Assembly (NCBI GenBank): GCA_963693315.1
Contig: OY856187.1
Location: 381,289,460 to 381,353,459 of the forward strand
DNA from: Diogma glabrata
Taxonomy: Eukaryota > Arthropoda > Insecta > Diptera > Cylindrotomidae
Reading direction: 5' to 3'
DNA length: 64,000 bases
A program made the position numbers and the translations under genes. This document shows, piece after piece, positions 56,661 through 64,000 of the stretch (the stretch's first letter is position 1; each line of letters opens with the position of its first letter). The notes below the pieces were generated by a model. The model saw nothing but the letters and a program-made list of their open reading frames with translations. It made no database searches and was not told the DNA's origin.

Positions 56661-58440
56661 CATGCCTATGACCTTAGTTATACAAATGTGGGACCACAAT
56701 GCAGGTCCGAATCGTAATTACAGTGGACATTAATTACCTCCAAAAGATACTGTTCGTTGTGACTTGCGCCTATCCCAAAACTAAGGTGCTGATGGTAAGT
56801 TAATATTATAGCCGCAGTTTGGTGAACCACCCCCCAAAACTAAGAAAATTGTGATCTTCAAATTTGGTAGCTATAGATGACAAGTGTTGTGCCGCCGCCA
56901 AAACTACGCAACTGTTGCTTTTAAATGTTTATCGATACTATATAGGACGTTCGTAGCGCCACAACATAACTAGGGCGATTGCTGGAAAATCTCTATTAAA
57001 TACGAATAGCACGTACGAAATTATGGCGTCGCTCAAGGCTATCACTGGACGTTGATCCGTTCTTTAAATTAAATACAGACACAATACACATCGAATTCCT
57101 TTTTTTTTTGTTTTTGTTTAATTGATTGAAACTTAATTACAATACACTGATAAATTTGTTGTTTTTTTTGTCTACGAAGATCAAATAAGAATTCCTCAGA
57201 AATATAGTTACAGATTATATTATGTGGATTGATTACACGGACAACAGTTCAATTATTAAGTATATCCAATCTAACTGAATTAATATTTGTTACATTCACT
57301 TTAATTTATTTGTAATCAAATAAGGTAATCAAATAGTAATTCCCCATAAATCTATCTACTGAATATGTTCTTTAACTTAAGTACACAACTAATTCAGTTC
57401 ATTCAATATTTACATCTAATATAATTGCCTTAAAATTAATTCCATTAATTGTAATTTAGTTTTTTATTGTTCATGAGGATCAAATAGTGACTCCTCAGAA
57501 ATATATACATCGAAGGTCATAGGTAAGTTTATTATACACCCGACCAGTACTATCACAGAATGATGTGCGAGATAAGGCTTCCTAGTATACGACACTATCT
57601 TACAACTTTTTTTATGCCAGCTCATTGCTCGGTAATAAAAAAAAACAAAACACAAATATTGACAAATCGTCCGACGAACAAACACAGATTATCTTAAATA
57701 AATTAACACGACAAAAGAAATTAGCTATAACGATTTCGGCTATTAACCAACAAAACAAATTTTCACTAAAACAAAGTCTATCATTAATAGTTGCACCGAC
57801 AAATCTCTTTTTATCACAGGTTGTAGTTTTAATCCCACCTCATCACTCGGTAGAAATAAGAAAATTCACCGTTCATTGGGTCGACAACTACCGACATTAA
57901 CGGAATTAACACAACCACATATGATCTTAGATCGATTGTGTATCAAACAAAAACTTTCCAGTAATCGAATTTCTATTATTAAATAATTAAACCCGACATT
58001 TATCACTTTCTACACAGGTTGTATTTTCTTTTAATGCCAACTCACCATACGTTGAAAACGAAACGGCATTCCTATTATTCCGGTTTGAGATGAAAAAAAA
58101 CCAGAGTTCTGTTATCATCTCCTGGTGAAGACAAAGGTCGGTGGTCGAACTCACAACAATATCCTAGTATCCAAGAGGATTCCTTCTAATCCATAATCCT
58201 TTACCGGTTATTTTATTTTATTCTCGTTTGGTGTTGAGATCCAAAAATTTCCATTCGATTCTTCCAATTTGACAATTTTTTTTCACAGCTGACACAAAAA
58301 AATGCACGAGACGTGCAGACGTCAAAATTATTGTCAAAGAACTACTAAATGAAAAAATAAGAGAATAAGTGGCCGATTACATGATTTTTTCTGCTATATA
58401 TAGGTGAATAGTAAAATCGATACGGAAGTTTTTTTTGTTT
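56661..58440. other. non-coding region with a ~301-bp direct duplication
   Basis: The block 'gatcaaataagaattcctcag' (57180) recurs as 'gatcaaatagtgactcctcag' (57481). The downstream 'aaatata' also matches. Open frames at 57464-57685 and 57625-57900 overlap on opposite strands and show no family similarity. Confidence 0.4.
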
Positions 58441-58488
58441 TTCAGATCAAAGACCGAGCTTCCCAACTAATATGTGTTCCCAATTAAT

Positions 58489-59010
58489 ATGTGTGACGAC
58501 CAAATAGACGAATGTGAAAGCATTCGTTTATTGGGAGTCACAATATCCAATGACTTACTCTGAAACGATCATATAATAGCCATGGCAAAGTGCGCGTCAA
58601 GAAAACTCGGCCTCCTCAATAGATGTAAAAAATATTTTACTTCGCATCAATTACTCCACATTTATAAGTCCTATATTCGTCCCTGTATGGAGTATTGTTG
58701 TCAAGTTTGGGGCGCTGAATCTGTTACTATTCTATCAATCGGTTTGTGCAGGTGGTCGGACTGTCGAGATTACTCCCTGTCATAGGAGCAGAATGCAAAG
58801 GAATTTCTTTGTACGGACATCGTACAAATGGAATGCTTTGCCCGAATCAATAGTCTCGAGTGCCTTCAATCCACAAAAAATTAAAAAAAGCGTCCACCTA
58901 TACCTCAAGACGCATGTTGTTGTAGGACTTGAGTCTTAAAAGGTATCTATGTGTTGTTGTGACACATTTTGTAATTCCTACTACACAACACTTTTTCTTA
59001 AAAAAAAAAA
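58489..59010 (+). pseudogene. LINE ORF2 C-terminus with 3' UTR
   Basis: The + strand reads CESIRLLGVTISNDL, an in-frame TGA where a Trp is usual, then CASRKLGLLNRCKKYFTS, LLHIYKSYIRPCMEYCCQVW, a deletion, and RNFFVRTSYKWNALPESIVS followed by LYLKTHVVVGLES and a stop. This is the post-palm region and C-terminus of a Jockey-type LINE. The 3' UTR (gttgttgtgacacattttgt, attcctactacacaac) ends in an A-run at about 59005-59015. The R3 repeats at 19.0 and 34.0 kb are 3' ends of the same family. Confidence 0.75.
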
Positions 59011-59039
59011 AAACAAGTCAGTTGTGGTGCACTCAACCT

Positions 59040-61480
59040 ATCTTTTTTTTCACCTAGAGCATTCTTGACTGCTTCATGTGAGGTGTTATCAAAAGGTCCC
59101 TTAATGTCTAGAATGGCAGGGATAGCAGCATTTTTACTGTCCACTGTCTCCCATAGTTTTTTCGGTTTCCTTTGATCTGCCCTTTCTGTACTGTTGAATG
59201 TCTTTCAAATTCAAGCTTACCAAGGTATTAGTTCATTTGTGGTTGTCGGTCGAATACCTTCTCCATGTTTTTTAACATGAAAGATGTTAAACTGATGGGT
59301 CTTTGAGACTTCGACTAGTTGACATCTTTCTGACCTACTGTTGGAAAAAATACCAGTTTTGCAGTTCTCCATGTTTCTGGAATATACCCAAGTGCCAGAC
59401 TGCTGCTGAAGATGTCCATGAAGTGTGGTAAAAGCCACTTCGGTCCCCTTTGTAGGAGAATTTGGACTATTCCGTCCACTCCTGGTGATTTTTATGGCTG
59501 GAAAGTACCTATGGCTCACTTAATACGGTCCTCCGTAGACAGTGAGGCAGACGCTTTCCCTTCCTCTGGGCTTAGTCTTTTACTATTCTTCTTAGTCGCG
59601 TCTTCTGCCTCCTTCTTTAAACACGCTTATACCTCCCGAAAAGTATGTTTCTAAAAGAAGAACAGCTCTCTGCTGCTCATTCGGCGTATGCGTTCTATCC
59701 GGTCTTCTCAACGAAGTTTAAATCTCGACACTGTCCTTTACCAAAGCTTTATGCAGCATAAAGGTTATGGGCTGTAGCTGCAACTCTTTGCCCTCATTTC
59801 TTCATTGTAGGTTGTAAGCACCCTGGTATGCTCTTCCCCACTTACTTCTGTTCCGTGCTTCTGTTCTTAGTTTTGACATTCCTTCCTCCACCAAAACGCG
59901 TCCCTCTGCTCGTTTATTTTACAAATTGGACAGCTGTCTTCAAACTCCTTGGTGATTTTCAAGTTTACCGCCTTTACAACTTGTTACAGACCGGCATAGT
60001 TTTGTGCTATCCCCCTAACCGTTACTAGCTGTACACCTTCCTTAAGGTTCTCCTCAAATTGGTCCGATCTGGTGTTCCTGTGATTCCAAACCGAAAGAGA
60101 TTCCTCTTTCGTATTTTCCAGTTCAAACAAAATCATTCTATGATCCGACAAGGAGGGCTCATTTGAGACTGCTCCAGCTCTTTATGACTTGTCTTACATT
60201 GGTGCTTCCTACAGTTGAGTCTAACACTTCCTGTCTTGTGATAGAAGTGGGTGAATTCCCAACATTAAATACGCTAAAGTTTTCTTTAATTAAAAATTCT
60301 GATAACAACTTACCTCTCTGGTCGGTAATCGGTATCCATACTTCCTTATGTCTCGCTGTGAGCATTTGCATCACACTTGATGATAAGAGGCCTCTTCTTT
60401 TTTTGCACTCTTCCCCCAACCCCTATTTCTTTTTGGGTGGTATCAGTACCTTGTCCCGTGCACAGTATTCAAATGCTGATATGGCCACCAAGCCCCTGGC
60501 AAGAAAAACTGGAAGTCAAATTAATGTTTTCCCTAAGTATAATGCACGTTCGAGTTTGCATTAGTAGCCCATACTCCCTTCGCCTCGCTGTTTGCAAGGC
60601 CACTCACCCTGTTTTGGGAGATTCAGATGCTGACGCTGACGCTTCGTGATAGACATTTACTTAGGCCATACAAAAGCTTCCTGCCGCCTTCATTAGATGT
60701 TGTCTTAAAGGAGAATAACATTCCCCTCAATAACCTCTCCTTCTCCTGGGAAATCCACTGCAGTAGCAACCTCGTTTTGGTTGCAGCTGCCTCCCTAAGC
60801 GGTAATGTATCTGAATACCCCGTGAGATGCAGGCATCTTCCTTTGCCCCCGTTCCGTCTGCCATCGCCCTTCTAAGTCCATGGAAAATTACTTTGCCAAA
60901 CTGGTAGTTGAAACTATATCCTACCCCCAGTAGGGCTTTCTTTGCCCTCTCAGTACGGTCAGAAGTTGGCCTGTGCTCTCATCCCGACTTCCAGAGGAGC
61001 TCCAATCCTTGATGAATAAATCGGCGTTTTGTCTCTCTATCAGAGTGAGAAATTTCTCACTGGTTGACGCAGCACTGCTCGTCATCGCACTTTTTCACCA
61101 CATCACCAGGTTTGAAGTGAATACCCCCAAGCCAAATCCTGGTGTCGGGCATATTTAGTGCTTTAATTAAGATGGTGTTGCTCTATGTCCTGAGTGGTAG
61201 CTATTCTGGACTCCTTTGCTGCATTGTTCTGCGCCGTCATGGGCTTTCTTGAGACCTTCCCTTTTCCTTTCCGGAGCCTTTTTCTTTGAGTCTTTAAGTA
61301 CCACCTAATACCAGCTTCACTGAGCCCAACACTGTTGGTCGCCCAACCCTCCAAACTGCCCTAAAGATGGTAGAGGTGGACCTTTATGGTATCTCTTCTC
61401 TTATCAACTCTATTTGGCAAGTACTACTTCCTAGCTAGAAGCTTTATTACTCCCGGCCGCAGTAGTGTCACTTTCCGTCG
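59040..61480 (-). pseudogene. LINE endonuclease and RT-start fragment (R1/I-like)
   Basis: The minus strand carries, around 60420-60160, 'GKLLSEFLIKENFSVFNVGN' and SPTSITRQEVLDSTVGS, the part of an AP endonuclease before the last catalytic block. An SDHR-type block with ELENTKEE follows near 60160-60110. Downstream to 59220 is the linker and the start of RT. Upstream, toward 61350, a basic segment (WYLKTQRKRLRKGKGKVSRK) may be the ORF1/ORF2 junction. Frames are broken throughout. It shares its order and several motifs with the fragment at 40.1-41.95 kb. Confidence 0.6.
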
Positions 61481-61545
61481 GCAGGGGCGCACACAAGGGG
61501 GGTTTTTGGGTCTAGACCCCCCCCTAACCGATTATTTTTAAGTAT
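61481..61545. repeat. G-run/C-run palindrome
   Basis: A GGGGGG-TTTTT-GGGTCTAGACCC-CCCCC stretch forms a short palindrome in 'ggcgcacacaagggggg...cccccctaacc'. It looks like the end of a repeat adjoining the LINE. Confidence 0.4.
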
Positions 61546-62097
61546 GTTTTTTAATTTAAAATTAGGAATTGTTTAGTTTACCATAATAAATTAAAGCTTA
61601 ACGTCTTTGAATATCAGGCAATATGATGCTAAATACGGAACTAAGGTTATGAGAATTGATCAGTTTTTTGAAGATTTTTTCACACTTATTTTAAAGTTTG
61701 AAGGATTAAGAAGCCACAATACTTAATACAAGTAGAAAGGATAAAATAAAATACGCACACGTGTAAAGAGAAAAAAAAACCGTTTATAAACACAAAGGCA
61801 CAAATTAAAAAAAAAAATACAAAAATCATGCAAAAAAAAAAAAGCAATAGTCAAAAACAAAAAAGGGAAGTATTTTATTTAGCGTTTATTTGGCTCTTGC
61901 TGTTAACTTTAAGAATAAAAATAAAATTTAAAAATAGGTAGATTTTCCTATGAAGTCCACATAAGACAAAACATGAATACACATTAAAATGAGCTTACAA
62001 TCGATTTGATTGCGCGTCATTAGTTAAAAATTAAAAAGTAAAATACTAAAATTATAAAAAGATATCATGCAGAGAGCACTTGTCGAGTTATCAGTTA
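61546..62097 (-). other. LINE 3' UTR-like AT-rich stretch
   Basis: This lies downstream (minus sense) of the LINE stop at 62098 and contains 'aataaacgctaaataaaat' on the minus strand at about 61895-61880, a possible poly(A) signal. The exact 3' end is unclear. Confidence 0.4.
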
Positions 62098-63800
62098 TCA
62101 TTGATTCGAATAAAGTAACTGTTTTAACTTATTTTTACTGTGATGGAAATCGAAGCTTTGAGCATTTTTATTCGCGTTCTGTAGCATTCTTGTGATAGGC
62201 TCATTTCTACCATAACCTGTGCGATGGAAATCAATTCTGAATAAAGAAACATACCTAGTTGCGCGATAATTAATATTAATGTTTATGGATTCTAAAATTG
62301 AGGAATTAACTGCACCAGCCAAAATTTGATGGACGAAAATAACGTCAGCTATTTCACGACGTTTCTGCAGACTGTGCATACCAAGAAGACTAAGTCGATC
62401 CAGATATGGAGGCAAGTTGTATGGATCAGCCCAAGGAAGACCTCTAAGTGAAAAACGCACAAATCTGCGTTGGACAGCTTCTATTCTATTGATATGTACG
62501 TGGTGATAAGGTGACCAGACTTGAGAAGCATATTCAAGCAGTGGTCTAACGATGATTAAATAGAGAGCCCTGGTGACATAAGGGTCAGAAAATTCTTTGG
62601 ACCATCATTTAATGAAACCAAGTGCTGAGTTGGCCCGACTAACAATGTTGTCGATATGGGATCTAAAATTAAGCTCACTATCACATAAAACGCCTAAGTC
62701 TCTAATTAAATGCACTCTTGATATTATTATATCGCCATTGATAGTATAACTGCGAGTAGGTAGTTTATATTTTTTTCTGGAAAATTTAATCGTCTGGCAT
62801 TTAGAAACGTTTAATTCTAAGAAATTTTTGGTGCACCATGTAAAGAAATTATTTAAATCGCTCTGTAGAATATTTGAATCTAAGGTTGACGAAATATTAC
62901 GGAAAATTTTCATATCATTAGCATATACTAAAATTTTAGAGTTTTTAATAACAAATGAAACATCATTAATAGCTAAAATGAAAATCAGTGGTCCTAAGTG
63001 GCTACCTTGAGGTACCCCTGATTTAGCCCTAAAAGGCTCAGAGAAGGCAGATCTGAAGTGGACAAGATAATGTCGGTCTTTTAGATATGAACTAAACCAA
63101 TTTACAATATGAGTTGGAAAACCTAAAGCGCGAAGCTTAAATAATATTAATTCACGTGACAATTTGTCAAAAGCTTGACTAAAGTCAGTAGCAATAGTAT
63201 CTACTTCAAGACCTAATTCCATGGACTTTATGGTGCTAGAGACAAACTCGGTGAGGTTAGTGGTTGTAGGTTTCCCTCGAAGAAATCCGTGCTGATGCAA
63301 TGAAAAAATCGGTTTACAACAAGAATAAAGATAATCAAAAATTATACTTTCAAATAATTTTGGAATAGACGATAGTTTGGCAATGGGCCTATCGTTTACA
63401 ATGTCAGCTTTGCCACCCTTTTTATGAACGGGTACTATAAAAGAACTCTTCCACAAAGAAGGAAAAATGCCAGAAGAAATGGATCTTTGAAAAAGGAAGG
63501 TTAAAGGCTGTGCCAAACCATCAATGCATTTTTTTAAAACTATTGCAGGTAGCCCATCGGGACCTGAAGAAAAGTCGTCCCTTAAATTATTGATTTTATC
63601 TCGAACTGATTCGCAGTCGATATTAATTGCCATTAAAGAAGTTTGAGGAGAGTTGCTTAAATAACTGAAGTAGTCTTCATCAGGTTCTGAGGTATTTTCT
63701 GAAAATGCTAAACTGAAAAAATTTGCAAACAAATTGGAAATGATTTTGGGATCATTAGAGGAATTATTTAGATATGTTAACGTAGGAGGATACCCATCTG
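62098..63800 (-). pseudogene. LINE reverse transcriptase, long fragment with one stop
   Basis: The minus strand has one long frame (to 62605) and its in-frame continuation to 62098, separated by a single TGA at 62605. It reads linker (NDPKIISNLFANFFSLAFSE), then RT motifs SSGPDGLPAIVLKKCIDGLA, SLWKSSFIVPVHKKGGK, DRPIAKLSSIPKLFESIIFD, HGFLRGKPTTTNL, DFSQAFDKL, SGVPQGSHLGPLIF, ILVYANDMKIF (catalytic YADD changed to YAND) and DLGVLCDSELNFRSHI. After the stop: EFSDPYVTRALYLIIVRPLL and the C-terminal RRFVRFSLRGLPW. This is the best-preserved LINE here, CR1/Jockey-like, but the stop and the lost Asp make it inactive. It is cut at the 5' side by R6 at 63805. Confidence 0.85.
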
Positions 63801-63804
63801 TTTT

Positions 63805-64000
63805 TAGGGTTTCGTTTTTTATACGGAACACTATTGGTGAGAGTACAACGTGTTTTTCACATTATTTCGATTATCTCGTGAACCATTAATCCGATGAACT
63901 TAAAATTTGAGGTGCTTATAAAACTAACCTATCCACACAGTTCGTTTGTTTTAAGGAGGTACGATGTACAGCCTTTGAAAACATACATTTTTTTAGCGAG
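63805..64000 (+). repeat. R6 dispersed repeat, copy 4, runs off the window
   Basis: The sequence 'agggtttcgttttttatacggaacactattggtgagag' and 'tttcacattatttcgattatctcgtgaacc' match 10573-10680 closely. It abuts the LINE fragment. Confidence 0.6.

Noticed and set aside
57464..57900. Overlapping opposite-strand frames as genes
   Set aside because: No family similarity, and they lie in a region with a degenerate 301-bp duplication.
1..64000. CRISPR array, operons, prophage or bacterial insertion sequence
   Set aside because: No regularly spaced short repeats with unique spacers, no ribosome-binding-site organisation. All mobile elements are eukaryotic types.

Overview
This is an AT-rich nuclear segment from an animal, almost certainly an insect. 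The evidence is spliced coding sequence with GT-AG introns, non-LTR and LTR retrotransposons of insect type, Helitron and pogo remains, tRNA-derived SINE heads and many foldback elements. There is no bacterial gene organisation, no CRISPR array and no rRNA. I cannot name the order or species.

Only one host gene is convincing: the last three coding exons of a very-long-chain fatty acid elongase (ELOVL family) on the + strand at 42.02-43.08 kb, with a poly(A) signal at 43.207 kb. Its first coding exon is not found. Almost everything else is mobile or repetitive DNA in various stages of decay.

Layout. 0-3 kb: no gene. 3.0-4.45 kb: a foldback MITE and a decayed pogo/Tigger transposase. 5.2-8.1 kb: two LINE pieces, a large palindrome and a Helitron Rep (HUH) fragment. 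8.6-13 kb: dispersed repeats, a foldback with a Penelope-like motif, and a four-copy tandem array. 13.4-17.5 kb: non-coding element 'A', then long-inverted-repeat element 'E' carrying a piece of a D-D-E-like protein. 18.5-27.4 kb: LINE 3'-end repeat R3 interrupted by a 6.6-kb element 'D' with 1.2-kb terminal inverted repeats; D carries a broken gene for an XPG/PIN-like protein with a Cys-rich tail, and a second copy of the A family (copy 'B') is nested in its left arm. 28-35.5 kb: repeats R4/R5, a decayed LINE (31.4-33.85 kb), R3 and SINEs. 35.5-40.1 kb: a second palindrome, a Helitron-end-like repeat and a degraded short-LTR Gypsy element. 40.1-46.4 kb: three LINE segments around the ELOVL gene. 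46.6-53.8 kb: a complete 7.19-kb Gypsy element with 610-bp LTRs, an intact pol and a frameshifted gag. 53.9-64 kb: a third A-family copy ('C'), repeats and three LINE fragments.

Most interesting: elements D and E are both long-TIR DNA transposon remnants. One carries an XPG-like nuclease-like gene and the other a D-D-E-like fragment, and a 20-bp subterminal sequence differing at one position occurs in both. They may be two parts of one transposon lineage, possibly Academ-like. Also notable is a 442-bp palindrome whose two ends both look like Helitron 3' termini.
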